DNA of 64,000 nt. Origin: Nissolia schottii. Taxonomy: Eukaryota > Streptophyta > Magnoliopsida > Fabales > Fabaceae. The notes under the pieces were generated by a model that saw only the letters and a program-made list of their open reading frames with translations, was not told the DNA's origin and did not search any database. Location of the stretch: NCBI GenBank assembly GCA_003254905.1, contig QANU01097546.1, positions 1 through 64,000 on the forward strand, in the 5' to 3' direction. Both the position numbers and the translations under genes were made by a program. Positions 1-11,761 of the stretch are shown here, piece by piece; position 1 is the first letter of the stretch, and each line of letters begins with the position of its first letter.

Positions 1-300
1 CGCTGAGTCATTAAACATCACACGTTGAGAGAAATAGTACGGACAATAATAGAGTGGGGACCACACCCCACCCACCATTAGTAACACTTGATTCGGATCT
101 TCATTTCTCAGTTCTCATTAATGTTATGATGGCGCAACACACACTGCGTTACAACTAGAGCAAACCAAAAAAACATTCTCATCACACAATATAATCTTAT
201 AAAATGTCAATGCCTATCTTACCTATCTTATTTAACATTTTTTATTTTATTTTTCTGAACCACATGTATCTAAAACTTCATCCAATTTCATACTGCTAAT
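1..300 (+). repeat. Long direct repeat, copy 1 (cut by window edge)
   Basis: About 300 bases from the first base of the window recur at 5169-5464 with only scattered substitutions. Both copies start CGCTGAGTCATTAAAC and share TGGCGCAACACACACTGCG. The copies diverge abruptly after the shared segment. No coding sequence is recognisable in the unit. Because this copy begins at the window edge, its true left end is unknown. It could be one end of a tandem duplication with a 5.17-kb period, or a dispersed element. No retroelement genes lie between the copies, so an LTR pair is less likely. Confidence 0.85.
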
Positions 301-451
301 TAGTCATAGTGTAACAAATTAAGGATATCACAATTTGAGATTCTCGGTTGGAAGAGCATTTTTTTTTCCTTTTTGTTAGCAAAGTTTTTCCTTTTAGTAT
401 TATCTTGTAAATTTAAATTTTCTCTTTAATAAAAATGAATGTTATCGTTAG

Positions 452-1300
452 TAATGCTAAGTATGCACTAATTTTGTTGTCACCGTATCACATACTATGA
501 TATAAACAGCGGTACCAAATGTACAAACATTTGCACGCACAAGCTTTTTCTACACACATACACAAATATTTTTAACATATGGAACTAAATCATATCAGAT
601 CTACGACACATTGAATGACAAAGTAATTGTTACATACTCTATCTTTCTCCCCACTCACACTCTAAGCACATGGATTCATTCGTTACCATACACAAGCATT
701 TAAAGTAAATGCACAAACTTTTTAACAAGTAGAAACAAATAATAAGACGAAAATAAATAATAAGAAAATTTTGGTGCTCACGTGCACAGACTTTAGAATA
801 AGAATGCATAAACTTTTCTACACACATGCATAAAATTTTGAAGAACCATAAACAAAAAAATATGATGAAAACAAAAATGAATACAAGGAAGAAAATTTTG
901 GTGCTCATGTGCATAAACTTTTAAACAGTAATGCACAAACTTTTTAACAACCAAAAAAATTGAAAAAATGCACAAATGAATAAAAAATGAAGACTTTAAG
1001 ATCCATAATGTCTGGCAAAAAAGAAAGAAACTGAAGAAGAAAAAATTACATAAAAATAGTATAAGTGATAAAATGAAGAAGAATGAACTGGAAAAATTGA
1101 ACAAATGAAAAAAAAAACATTTGTGATAAAACGAAAAAAAAAATGAAGAAGTAAAAAAATGAAGGAAAAGCGAGAGGAGAAGAGAGCGAAAAGCGTGAGA
1201 GAGTGAGGGAGAGTAGAGGAGAGAAGAGAAAAAAATATGTATTTAATATACTGACAGAAAAAGCGTGTACACAATTTTTTTTTCATGTTACCGCAAAACT
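452..1300 (-). repeat. Dispersed noncoding repeat, inverted copy
   Basis: Read on the minus strand, this stretch resembles 5770-6385 and 9139-9570: the same order of blocks such as GAATGAATCCA, GTGTGAGTGGGGAGA and GACAATTACTTT. One end (near 452) carries TAATGCTAAGTATGCAC, matching the end GTACACCTAGCATTAC of the plus-oriented copies. It looks like an old non-autonomous mobile element. The other boundary is uncertain. Short ORFs here are low-complexity and not convincing genes. Confidence 0.5.
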
Positions 1301-1399
1301 AAAACTTAACTACATTTTTTTTCTTTTATATATTGTTTAAAAGTCTAGTTGAGTGGTCATCAGTTGACTCATCATATGAGTTGGATTTTGGGTTTGATC

Positions 1400-2343
1400 T
1401 AGAGTTGTCAAAATGAGTCAGGTTGGCCCATTTAGGTTGGGTCACATCAGGCTGAACCATTTCGGGTTATGTTATTTTTGGACTAATAAAATGTTAACCC
1501 ATTTTTATTTGGGTCATTTTCAGGTTGGCCTATAGACCCATATTTTGTCAACTTAATTTTTTTAATATATATATTAATTTAAAGTTGGTAAAGTTTGGTA
1601 ATAATGTGTAATTAAATTTTATTGACTAAAAATAAAATAACTAATCTATATAATGTTGAGATTATTTTAGCTTAGTTTTGAGTTGATTTAGATTTATTCT
1701 CAAGTCTCAAATGTTTGAATATGACTATATAACAAAGAAAATTATGAAAATGTATTTTGCATTCAATTTAATCAGTCAAATACAATATATTAGAGTTATT
1801 TACAAAGGTTTTGTAACTAACTTTTAATTACGTAACAAGACTATAACAATTGTTTTTTACAAGTAATAAAAAGCACAAACTATTTACATTAGGGTCAAAC
1901 ACTTGAAATTAGATGAACTAAATCTACAAAAGTAAACTTTTTCACAAATGTAGTTATTCTAGGTTGAAACATCAGATAAATTGCTTCAGAAACTCAGTAG
2001 TCATGAGCCTCCCCTATATTTGGAAACATTTTGAGCTTATTTATTTTTATATTAATATCTTTCCTATTAGAAAGCTTATTTATATTTAAACTTATTGAAC
2101 AAATGCACATATAATTAAGGGCAAAAAAAATAAATAAGTGCACATTATTATATTATTACTATTATTATTATATATTAAAATGGGTGTTCAAGTTAGACCA
2201 ATTTGGGGCCGAACTAATTTGGGTAAGATTAAGTCAAACCAATTCAAATTTTTTTCCTTTCCATATTTCTTTAGCCTAACACACCCATATATTTTTGGCC
2301 ATTTAAATTATCCCATTGAATTTAGCCCAGTTAGACAACTCTA
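1400..2343. mobile_element. hAT-like non-autonomous element
   Basis: The ends are inverted: TAGAGTTGTCAAAATG on the left, and the complement of the right end reads TAGAGTTGTCTAACTG. The flanking octamers GTTTGATC and ATTTAATC match at six of eight positions, as expected for an old 8-bp hAT target duplication. The interior is AT-rich with no transposase. The 68-codon ORF at 2138-2344 runs into the right terminal repeat and is not a gene. Confidence 0.6.
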
Positions 2344-2649
2344 ATTTAATCGAGCCCAACTCAACTATCATTTATACATCGCCTACCTATATGTCCAAAA
2401 CACGGACAATTTATGGATTCAAACAGCGTATTGTCAAACAAAATGTCTGCAGACATCTTTTTCGATTTCCCTTTACATAATCAATTTAACAACTCTACGA
2501 ATAAATTATATAATTAAGCATAATTAAATATTTTACTAACTTTATTTTTTCAATAAGATTTTCATTCAAAATTTAACAAAGTGAGTAAAAATTACTACTA
2601 GTTATTATTATATTTTTGGTGTTTTTTTTTTTCTTACTTCTTACTTTAC

Positions 2650-3091
2650 GCTCAGGCCCATAATGTTGTTTTTCCTCCTATGGAATTAACAGTCAAAAAG
2701 GTAAATCAGGCCATCAAGCCCATTGTGATGGCCAAGAAAAAATAATAATAACAATGCACCAACAAATATTATGATAATGATCCCAATATATTAATTACAA
2801 ATAATTTTAAAGTATTGATTTGATTTAATTATAAGAGATTAATTGTTCTTTGTTTAATTTAATAGTTATATTAATTAAAAAAATAGTTATGATATGTCAA
2901 TACCAAACCCACATTGGGTCAAAATTCAACAAACCGACATTGCTCAGGCCCGTTGATTTTTGTCCAATGGAATCATCAGTCAAACTGGGAAACGAGGCCA
3001 TCACGCGTAGTCGCGTAAGACCACAAGTCCACAACAGTTCAAGTTTGACATGTTTTAATGATAAAATAATTATACAAAAAGTATAAAAGCA

Positions 3092-3126
<35 letters not shown>
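2650..3126 (+). repeat. Diverged tandem duplication with (TAA)n tract
   Basis: A block around 2650-2780 (GCTCAGGCCCATAATG, then GGAATTAACAGTCAAA, then CAGGCCATCA) is echoed about 290 bp later at 2940-3060 (GCTCAGGCCCGTTGAT, GGAATCATCAGTCAAA, GAGGCCATCA). Each is followed by an AATAATAAT tract, longest at about 3094-3126. No gene is recognised. The 78-codon ORF at 2850-3086 overlaps the second unit and lacks any known domain. Confidence 0.45.
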
Positions 3127-3128
<2 letters not shown>

Positions 3129-3367
3129 TGGTGATGCCAAATATTTACAATTTATGGACAACGATTTTTATTAGAGGATAACAGAAATTTTGTAGAGTAA
3201 ATGAAACCATGCAAGTTGTACCGGTGGGTTATATAATTTCCCGTTTCAGTTTTCGTATACGTGAGTTTAAAAAAAAAAAAAATATTTTGAAAAGATCAAA
3301 TTTAAAAAGAACGTGTGATCAAGGATGACAGTTAAAGTGCTCCAAAGCCTTTATTAATAGTATAAAT

Positions 3368-3914
3368 CATGGTTATTAAACTCTTAAATTTACGATTTCA
3401 CTACACAAAACGAGTTAACACTCATGTAAATTCTTTTTTGGTAAGTTCGTACGAGGTTAAGTAAACTCTTAATTTTACTAGCGAGTTTACGAGTTAAAAT
3501 CTACCTATGAGTTTACGAGTTCATCTCAAGATGTATAAATTTGGTAACTTTTTTAGATACTTAGTTGACTTTGTGCGTGTTAGACAATATAATTGAGTTT
3601 ACTAAACCGATTTTATATATTTATCATAATTGAGTTATGCTTTATCAAATTATAAAGTAATACATGTACAGAATAAAGTATGACATAACTAAGTATCATG
3701 CATTAAGGTATATTTTATGATATTTTTTCATTTATTTTATTTTAAAATTAGCATTATTCAATGTCAATTATGAATACAAAATTTAATCATGTTTAGTTTC
3801 TAATTATATTGCTTATAATATATATTTTTTACATATGTAAACTCTTACGAGTTTATGATTCGAGTTTGTTGAGCTCTCATGAGTTTACATAAACTCTCGA
3901 GTTTGATAACCTTG
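3368..3914 (+). mobile_element. hAT-type MITE of the AACTCG family, copy 1
   Basis: Starts CATGGTTATTAAACTC and ends GAGTTTGATAACCTTG, giving terminal inverted repeats. Flanking octamers are GTATAAAT and GTAAAAAA (six of eight match). The subterminal regions are filled with AAACTCGTAAACTCG-like palindromic runs in both orientations. Related full copies are at 34512-35210 and 48598-49170, with a remnant at 15836-15990. No coding capacity. Confidence 0.7.
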
Positions 3915-3925
3915 GTAAAAAAATA

Positions 3926-3926
3926 A

Positions 3927-3963
<37 letters not shown>
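3926..3963 (+). repeat. (TAA)n microsatellite
   Basis: Uninterrupted AAT/TAA trinucleotide run of about 12 units directly downstream of a hAT-type MITE. Confidence 0.9.
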
Positions 3964-5168
3964 TATATTTCTAGTTAAGTTTATGAAATTTATAATACAA
4001 GAATTTTTATATTATTTAATAGTATTAAATTTATGATACAAGAATTTTTATTTTTGACAATAATCATAAAAGTCGAATTGTTCTTTGATTGATTGAATAA
4101 TCATATTAATTAAGGTATCCGATTTTGTCAAAAAAATTATAATAGACAGATAAAATAAGAAATAAAAAGTTAAATTAATGAATATGATAATAAATTGAAT
4201 ATAAAAATGTTTTTTAAAACATTTTTAGAGATAAATATTTTACCTTAATTTACAAAAACTTAAGTATCTATAAAACATGCAATTTAATTTTATAAAAAGT
4301 TATTATTATTTAATAAATTTAATATTTTATTTATCAACAATGTATTTACATTGTTATGTATTTAAATCTTTTTATTTACATAATTATTTTTGTTTAATGT
4401 GAGTGTATAACAATTAAATTTTTATTTTATAACCAAATGAGTAAGTAATGAATAATAATTCTCTAAAGTAAAATTCTCACTTTAAAGGATAAAGTAAAAT
4501 ATTTCATCACTAAATCATTAAATAAAAATTATACTCATTTTTATTTTAATCATTTAATAATAAAATTTTTCACTTTACCTCTAAACTAAAAAATATCAGT
4601 TTACATGATCTAAATCCATGAGTAATAACGGAACGTGTAACTTGAGCAACCTACGTTGAAGAACTGAAGTGGAAAGGTGAAACTTATGTGTTAGAAGGTA
4701 GAACAAGAAATAATAAAATTAAATTACCTAGTTACGTCTATAGTTATTTAATGGTCTAAATATAGATATATTTATTTATGTGATTGAGAAATCTATCGAT
4801 TTTCAATCGGTGCCACACTTGTCCTTAATATAAATTAAAACATTAAAGTAGTTTTTAATGTTTTTCATTGTCGCTTTTTTATGAGCTGATTAAATAAAGA
4901 GACTAATAAAAACGATAAAAATTGATAAAAACTAAATGAGATATCAAGTGGACTAAATAGAGAGATTTTTTTGATTGACAGGGAAGACTTATTGATAATT
5001 AAGACGGAGTAAAAGTGAATAAAGAGTTAGTTGCATGGACAAAGAGAAGTGACTAACGATAACAATAAAAAAAAAATATTAAAAAATTACTTAACATTTT
5101 ATTTATATTAAAAATCAAATATAACACTAAATAAAAGTTTCAGGACCATCAATAAAAGTAGAGTGGGA
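3964..5168. other. Gene-free AT-rich stretch
   Basis: Very AT-rich sequence with no ORF of note, no RNA gene and no clear terminal repeats. It separates the hAT-type MITE from the second copy of the 300-bp direct repeat. Confidence 0.6.
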
Positions 5169-5464
5169 CGCTGAGTCATTAAACATCACACGTTGAGAGA
5201 AATAGTACGGACAATAATAGAGTGGGGACCATACCCCACCCACCAATAGTAACACTTGCTTCGGATCTTCATTTCTCAGTTCTCATTAATGTTACGATGG
5301 CGCAACACACACTGCGTTACAACTAGAGCAAACCAAAAAGACATTCTCATCACACAATATAATCTTATAAAATCTCAATGCCTATCTTACCGATCTTATT
5401 TAACATTTTTTATTTTATTTTTCTGAACCACATCTATCTATCTGTCTAAAACTTCATCCAATCT
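5169..5464 (+). repeat. Long direct repeat, copy 2
   Basis: Second copy of the unit at 1-300, beginning CGCTGAGTCATTAAAC after the unique flank AGTAGAGTGGGA. It differs by a handful of substitutions and a short TCTA insertion near 5435, so it is a young duplication. No gene inside. Confidence 0.85.
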
Positions 5465-5923
5465 CAGGCAATCTAATTTGAGTGAAAAGTTTTTTATTTT
5501 AAGACAGCGAGAGATAAAAATCGAACTTTAGATTCATAACTTAAAAAATGTAAGAGCTTGTGGAGTTAAGCATTAATCGGGAGTCTACAATTTTAATAAA
5601 AGAAATTTATATTACCATCAAATTAAACATTATTATATATATGAATTTTTTAAAATACTAAGTAAAAAATGTTAAGTTTAATTTTGATGGACCGAGAATA
5701 TATAAAATGAGAAATATTTTATGTATAATTTAAAATTAATCAATTTTTATATAGTTTACTCTCTTTAAAATGTGTTTCTTTTGTTTTCTTATTCTTTTTT
5801 TTTCTCTTCTTTCCTAATTTCTCATCATTTTTTTTTCTTGTTTCTATCTTATTTTTATGGATTCAAGAGTTTTCATTTTCATTTTCTTCATATTCGTTAT
5901 TTTTTATTTTTCAAATGTTTATA

Positions 5924-8900
5924 TGTAACACCCTAGCTAACTGCATACCCTCGAACAATATACAATGCTCACTAGGNTGCTTGTTCAAAAGAGTTGGTAA
6001 AAAGTTTGTGCACATATATAGAAAAATTTGTCTGTCATTGTTCAAAAGTTCGAGCACGTGAATATAACAGTTTTTTCTTCTTCATCTTCATTTTCATTTA
6101 TGTTTTCATCATATTTTTTGTTTCTAATTATTGAAAATTTTATGCACATCAATTCAAAAATTTGCATATATGTTTTAAAATGTTTGTGCGAGATAGAGAA
6201 TGAATCCACGCACCAAAAGTGTAAGCGGGGAGATAAAGAGAGAGTGCGACAATTACTTTTCACTATTTAATGTCCTACAAACCCGATTTGATTTGATTTC
6301 GTATTTAAAAAAGCTTGTGTACTAGGTGTCATTGTATAGACCGTCAGCTGACAATATTTAAGGTGTACACCTAGCATTACTCCATAAAATTATATAATTA
6401 TTTAATTAATTTATTTTATTTAAATGACTTTTTAAATATTGTGATAATCAATTATATATGTTAATGCGTGAGTATAAAATTATTAAAATAACTATTTTTA
6501 TATTAAAAAAAGTTGAATAAAAAAATATTGCTTGTCGAACTAATAAAAATATACTGAACGATGTTATAGTTACACATTCCGGGTATAACGTGTTATGTTC
6601 AGAATAAAAGTTTATTATTTATTACTCTAAGTATTAAGATAAGATATTATAAGGTGTAAGCACAACAAAATTTACACACATTTTTTCATTTTTCTCGCAC
6701 GTCATGATTAAGTGCTTTGACTCTTTTATTCCAAACGGACTTTCCTCTCTCTTTCTGTCTGCCTCTCACAACCTTTCTCGGAAGCCATTCCTGAATTCCT
6801 CTAATTCCATTTTCTCTTTTTTCTTATTTCATTGTAATTTGTAACTCTTTCTCTGTAACTTGCTGAGCTCAATCTCTCAAAGGCCAAAACNATCCACCCC
6901 TTTGTGGGGACTGGTGAGGGGCGTTTCCGCCAAGAGAGATGCATCCTATCATATGGCTACATACTTGTTCCCTAAGGTCCAATTATGCTCTTTAAACTTT
7001 ACGTGATTAACTTCCAGTTCTCATGATGCATGATAGCATAATCATTCCTAATATACATATTCTACATGCAATGTTCCACATACATCATTATACAAATATG
7101 TCATGCACTCATCATAATCATATCTCATAACATATTCCTCATACACCATCACACATCATCATACATCATCATAGACCTAACTCATTCATTCATCATACAC
7201 ATAATACACATTATCACGATACGCCATACATGACTATTTACCTCATACATGCATTAAGGTACGACAACAACTATCGGAACACTCATAACGTCATTTCCCT
7301 TTGGAATTTTGGCTATCGAATACCCGATGAGTCCTAGGCCTCATCCTAGAGTTTTTGATAGCTATAAGATCAATTTTCACACCTATGAGTCCAGATTTTA
7401 TGCCCAAGGTTCAGCAATTACAAATTCACCCATTTTTTTCCAAAGTACCATCTTTTACCCGAAAGAAAACTGTTTTTTCGTTAGAATTTTTAATCGACCA
7501 TTAGCCGATGGACTCAAAGCTTGACCCTAAAGTTTTTCATAGTTCTAAACCCACTTTTTATGAAAACAAACCCAGATTTTTACTTTCATTACTTGAAATT
7601 ATAGTTTTGCCCTTTTTGATCAAAAAATCATTTTTGCCCATAAAAACCGATTTTTCTTTGGAATTTTATTTCTCCATAACCCAATGGACCCAAGACTTGA
7701 CCCTAAGGTTTTTAATACCTCTAAACCCATTTTTCATGTTAATAAACCCAGATTTTTAGTCCAAACACCTGAAATTACAGATTTGCCCTCTTTTGCTTAA
7801 AATACCATTTTTGTCCGAAAAACCGATTTTTCTTTGAAATTTTATTTCTCCATAACCCAATGGACTCAAGACTTGACCCTAAGGTTTTTGATACCTCTAA
7901 ACCCATTTTTCATAAAAAGAAACCCATATTTTTAGTCTAAATACCCAAAAATCCCGAAATGACCATTTTGCCCTTTTATGCCAAAAACCTCATTTTTGTT
8001 CTATGTCACCTTTTCTCAAACTCTTCCATGTACTTTCCACTCAAACATACATAGTTTCTCACATCATTTCAACCTCTAGCCATGCTCTAACTTTGCTTTA
8101 CATTATCACATTATAACAAAATATTTCAAGGCATTAAGCATATAACACATAAACATAAAACACACATAAACATACAAAATCATTCATGAGCTCAAGAGCA
8201 CTAAAGAATGAGTGAAAGCCTAAGTTACCCACTTCCAAAGAGTTCCTTGGTTGGTGGTGGGAGTGTTGACAAGAAGCCTCCAAAGTGTTGGAGCACCACT
8301 TGCTTGCTTCCTTCAAAAATGGGGGTGATGTGCTTGTGTTCTTGTGAGGAGTGGCTTGAGTTTTCTAGAGAGAACAAGGTAAGGATTCTTCTCTAGATTT
8401 TTAGTAGAAGAAAATGAGAATGAGATGAGGGAACTTGGGGCTTGTGGGGTTCGGTTTTGGAGAAGGAAAATAATGGAGGAATGCTTGATTTTTACCTTGG
8501 AGACTATGGTGTTTCTTGGAGCTTGGAAATGCTAAGAGAGGAAATGTGTTGAAGATGAAAAATGAAGTGAGGAGGGGCTGATGGGGGTTCAGCCAAGAGG
8601 CTGAAATGGAGAGAAGAGAAATTAATTTTTGTTGAAATTTAGTAAAAAGGTGAATAGTAAAAGGTATGATTTATGATTTGATGAGGTATGGTGATAGACA
8701 TTTGGAAGCTTAAATTAGGGAGATATTTTTGACTAAATTCTCCTCAAAAAAACGTGCAGCCCTTCCCCATGCTGCTGGGGAGATTTTATTTTCTCCCGAT
8801 CCCGGTTCGCTCGCAGTGTCGGTGCGTCGCGCACGGTCGTCCGAAAAATATTCCGTTTGTACCGTCGCGATCCTCTATTTCCCACCTACCTAAGGGTATT

Positions 8901-9138
8901 AATATTAAAGGTGCTTGTGAATTTTTCCTCCGGGAGATTATTTTCACGTACGTGCCAAATTTCATCGGCAACCAATGGTTGTTCGGTTATCTGCCGAATT
9001 TTCTACCGCGATACGTCTAAATTCCTAGGGATATTTTAACTAAAATTTTCCGCCTCAATTCTCTAATCATGATTTAAAAATTACTTAATCGTTTATATTT
9101 TTTCGAATATTTCTCTAAGAAAAAATCGGGATGTTACA
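5924..9138. mobile_element. LTR-like element with TGTAACA ends, interrupted by an N-bounded segment
   Basis: The left end reads TGTAACACCCTAG and the right end CGGGATGTTACA, an inverted TG...CA pair typical of plant Ty3/Gypsy LTRs. Flanks TTATA and TTGTG could be a degraded 5-bp target duplication of TTATG. No gag, protease, RT or integrase is visible, so this would be a solo LTR. Its orientation is unclear, though the minus-strand start TGTAACATCCCGA is the more familiar LTR start. Around 7300-7960 there are three near-repeats built on ACCCTAAGGTTTTTGATA and CCGATTTTTCTTTGAAAT. The piece 5978-6890, bounded by N at both sides, does not belong to the element (see separate entry). Without it the element is about 2.3 kb. 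Confidence 0.55.
5978..6890 (+). repeat. Copy of the MCTP promoter/leader bounded by single Ns
   Basis: This segment lies exactly between N at 5977 and N at 6891 and aligns end to end with 9164-10076; both are 913 bases. The distal half is roughly 90% identical by eye, while the last 200 or so bases (CGCACGTCATGATTAAG onward to GGCCAAAAC) look identical. It has no coding sequence after it: beyond the N the text jumps to unrelated LTR-like sequence. It may be an alternative haplotype or paralogue contig placed into a gap. A real duplication cannot be excluded. Confidence 0.85.
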
Positions 9139-9163
9139 TTGTGCATGTGTAAAATTTTGTGAA

Positions 9164-10134
9164 TGCTTGTTCAAAAGAGTTGGTAAAAAGTTTGTGCACA
9201 TATATAGAAAAATTTGTCCATCATTGTTCAAAAATTTTGAGCATGTGAGTACAACAATTTTTTTTCTTCATCTTCGTTTTCATTTATGCTTTCGTCATAT
9301 TTTTTGTTTCTAATTATTGGAAAGTTTGTGCACATCAATTCAAAAATCTGTGTATATATTTTAAAATATTTGTGTGTGATAGAGAATGAATCCATGCGCC
9401 AAAAGTGTGAGTGGGGAGATGAAGAGAGAGTGCGACAATTACTTTTCGCTATTTAATGTGCTACAAACCCAATTTGACTTGATTTCGTATGTGAAAAAGT
9501 TTTTGCACTAAGTGTCATTGTATAAACCGTGAGTTGACAACATTTGAGTTGTACATCTACCATTACTTTATAAAATTACATAATTATTCAATTAATTTAT
9601 TTTATTTAGATAATATTTTAAATACCGTGATAGAAACTACATATGTTAATGCGTGAGTATAAGATTATTAAAATAACTATTTTTATATGAAAAAAAAGTT
9701 GAATAAAAAAATACTGCTTGTCGAACTAATAATAAAATACTGAACGATATTATAGTGACACATTCCGGGTATAACGTGTTATGTTCAGAATAAAAGTTTA
9801 TTATTTATTACACTAAGTACTAAGATAATATATTATAAGGTGTAAACACAACAAAATTTACACACATTTTTTCATTTTTCTCGCACGTCATGATTAAGTG
9901 CTTTGACTCTTTTATTCCAAACGGACTTTCCTCTCTCTTTCTGTCTGCCTCTCACAACCTTTCTCGGAAGCCATTCCTGAATTCCTCTAATTCCATTTTC
10001 TCTTTTTTCTTATTTCATTGTAATTTGTAACTCTTTCTCTGTAACTTGCTGAGCTCAATCTCTCAAAGGCCAAAACGCTTCGTCCTTTTATGTGTTTTTC
10101 TTCAACTGTTCAAAACTCAACCTCATAATCTCAG
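9164..10134 (+). promoter_or_regulatory. Promoter and first leader exon of the MCTP gene
   Basis: The distal part (to about 9570) is a copy of a dispersed repeat ending GTACATCTACCATTAC. The proximal part (about 9860-10134) is gene-like: pyrimidine-rich runs (CTCTCTCTTTCTGTCTG), then a leader ending ATAATCTCAG directly before GTACGT, a strong splice donor. The leader exon probably starts between 9900 and 9960; no unambiguous TATA box was picked. A 913-bp copy of 9164-10076 sits at 5978-6890. Confidence 0.6.
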
Positions 10135-11063
10135 GTACGTTTCATCTTCATTTTCTCTCTTTGATTTTGGCCTTGTTTTGCAGTATTTGCGTGTTTTTCA
10201 TATCTGGGTATGTGGAATGTTTTGCTGATTTGATGTTTTGGTTTTGGTTTTGTTGGAGTTTTTGATAACTTTTCAGTCTCTCTCAAAAGCTTGAAACTTT
10301 TTGGTTCAAATCTGCTACTGGGGGTTGGAATTTTGGACTAGTTGCTTCTGGGTTCTCAGAAATTATTAAAAAAAATAGGTTTTTTATTTTGTGTGGGACA
10401 ATATTATAGTAGAAAATTTAGGTGAAGTTCAGCAGAGAAAAATTGGTTTTTTCTTCTTTCGTTAAAATTTTGGCTAATTAATTAGCTCCTATGTCTGCTG
10501 TTTCAGCTGAAAATATTGATAAAAAAATGATAGGAACTAAGAAGAATAACTTTGACTAATACATGGTAACTTGGGGAATTTTCATAATTCATGAATCCTT
10601 GGGTTTCTTTTTTGAAGATTCCTGTCTCCAGATCCCCTGTTCTTTGGTACAAGGAGATAATGACTTTTACCGTCTTCTATGATTTTACAATTCTTTTAAA
10701 TAAATTTTTGAAACACTTTCTGTGATCTGTGCATAGAGTAGAAAGTGTGTAACCTTTTGATTCTTGTATTAGCTTTTTGGTAACTGAGGGAGAAAGCAAG
10801 TTTTTGTGGAATTGGTTGGTTGAAATTTGATTCTTTTGGAACCTTCCTCTTTTCTTGCTTGAACTTTAAGTATTATCACTTCCTTTCTATCATAATATCA
10901 ATCTCCTTGTTTTTTGGTTTCCCTTTCATGACATTCCTCCTTATATTATCTATGATAGGAAAGTAGGAACCAAATGAATAGTGATATACAACTCTTGTGG
11001 TTTTTCTTTATATACACACAAAGATACATGAATTTCATGCATTTAGCACAATTTCGCTGTATA

Positions 11064-11274
11064 AGGCTGCGTTTGATACCAGAGACAGGACAGAGACACT
11101 GAGACAGAAAATTCTTGTATTTTTTGTACCTCACTGAAACTGAGATAGAGACATAGATTTTTTGTATGGGGGACAAATAATTGGGGTTCGAAGGGGCAAA
11201 AATTTTCTCTGTCTTTATTCTCGTGTCTCTGTCAGTCTGTCCACATGTTTTGTCTCTGGTACCAAACACAACCT
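11064..11274. mobile_element. MITE within the MCTP leader intron
   Basis: Inverted ends: AGGCTGCGTTTGATACCAG on the left, and the complement of the right end reads AGGTTGTGTTTGGTACCAG. The terminal repeats are about 25 bp, continuing into AGACA. The length is 211 bp and the element is flanked by ATA on both sides. No coding capacity. Superfamily not settled. Confidence 0.7.
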
Positions 11275-11596
11275 ATAGATTTGAGGCGAACACATTATTT
11301 CAGGATTTGTTTCATCCATTAACAGTGTAAAGAGCTTGACATTCTAACTTAACCGTACAATATATGCATTCTTGTACTGATTTAATTCAATGTTGACATA
11401 GAAGTAACCAATTCCATTGTGAATTTGGAATGCATTAATCTGTTTCTTTAAGCCAATCAGAAGGATCAAAGTCTTACTATTGCCATGAACTTAGAAACTG
11501 ATACTTGGTTACCTATCTCGATAAACAAATATTACAAATAATGGTAACACGGTCAAGATACGTATATAGTGACATATTGTAAGGTTACTGAAATTT

Positions 11597-11603
11597 ATGT
11601 ATG

Positions 11604-11638
<35 letters not shown>

Positions 11639-11674
11639 GTATGTATGCATGTGTGTGTGTGTATATATATATAT
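11597..11674. repeat. (TA)n/(TG)n microsatellite
   Basis: Alternating TA runs broken by GTATG and a short TG run, located about 45 bases upstream of the leader-intron acceptor. Confidence 0.9.
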
Positions 11675-11761
11675 GCTATTATAACAATCTCAACCCTATT
11701 TATTTATTTCCGTTTTCAGGTGCAAGGTCATCTTAATTTTCCTCAAAGCAACTAAGTGACG

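Larger units (their letters stand above)
10135..11719 (+). other. 5'-leader intron of the MCTP gene
   Basis: Donor TCAG|GTACGT at 10135 and acceptor TTTTCAG|GTGC at 11718-11719 define a 1585-base GT-AG intron that lies wholly in the leader, 42 bases before the start codon. A leader intron ahead of an uninterrupted coding exon fits this family. The intron holds a 211-bp MITE (11064-11274) and a long TA/TG tract (11597-11674). The splice sites are inferred from consensus, with no transcript evidence. Confidence 0.7.

Noticed and set aside
793..1286. Overlapping minus-strand ORFs of 91-103 codons rich in Phe, Ser and Leu
   Set aside because: They are translations of a T-rich dispersed repeat; no domain, and the same region recurs in other copies without an open frame.
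1..5464. LTR retrotransposon bounded by the two 300-bp repeats
   Set aside because: No TG...CA ends, primer-binding site or pol genes between the copies; the interior contains unrelated MITEs.
8754..9039. ORF with MQPFPMLLGRFYFLPIP in the LTR-like element
   Set aside because: No retroelement or host domain; the GC-richer patch is part of the LTR-like sequence.
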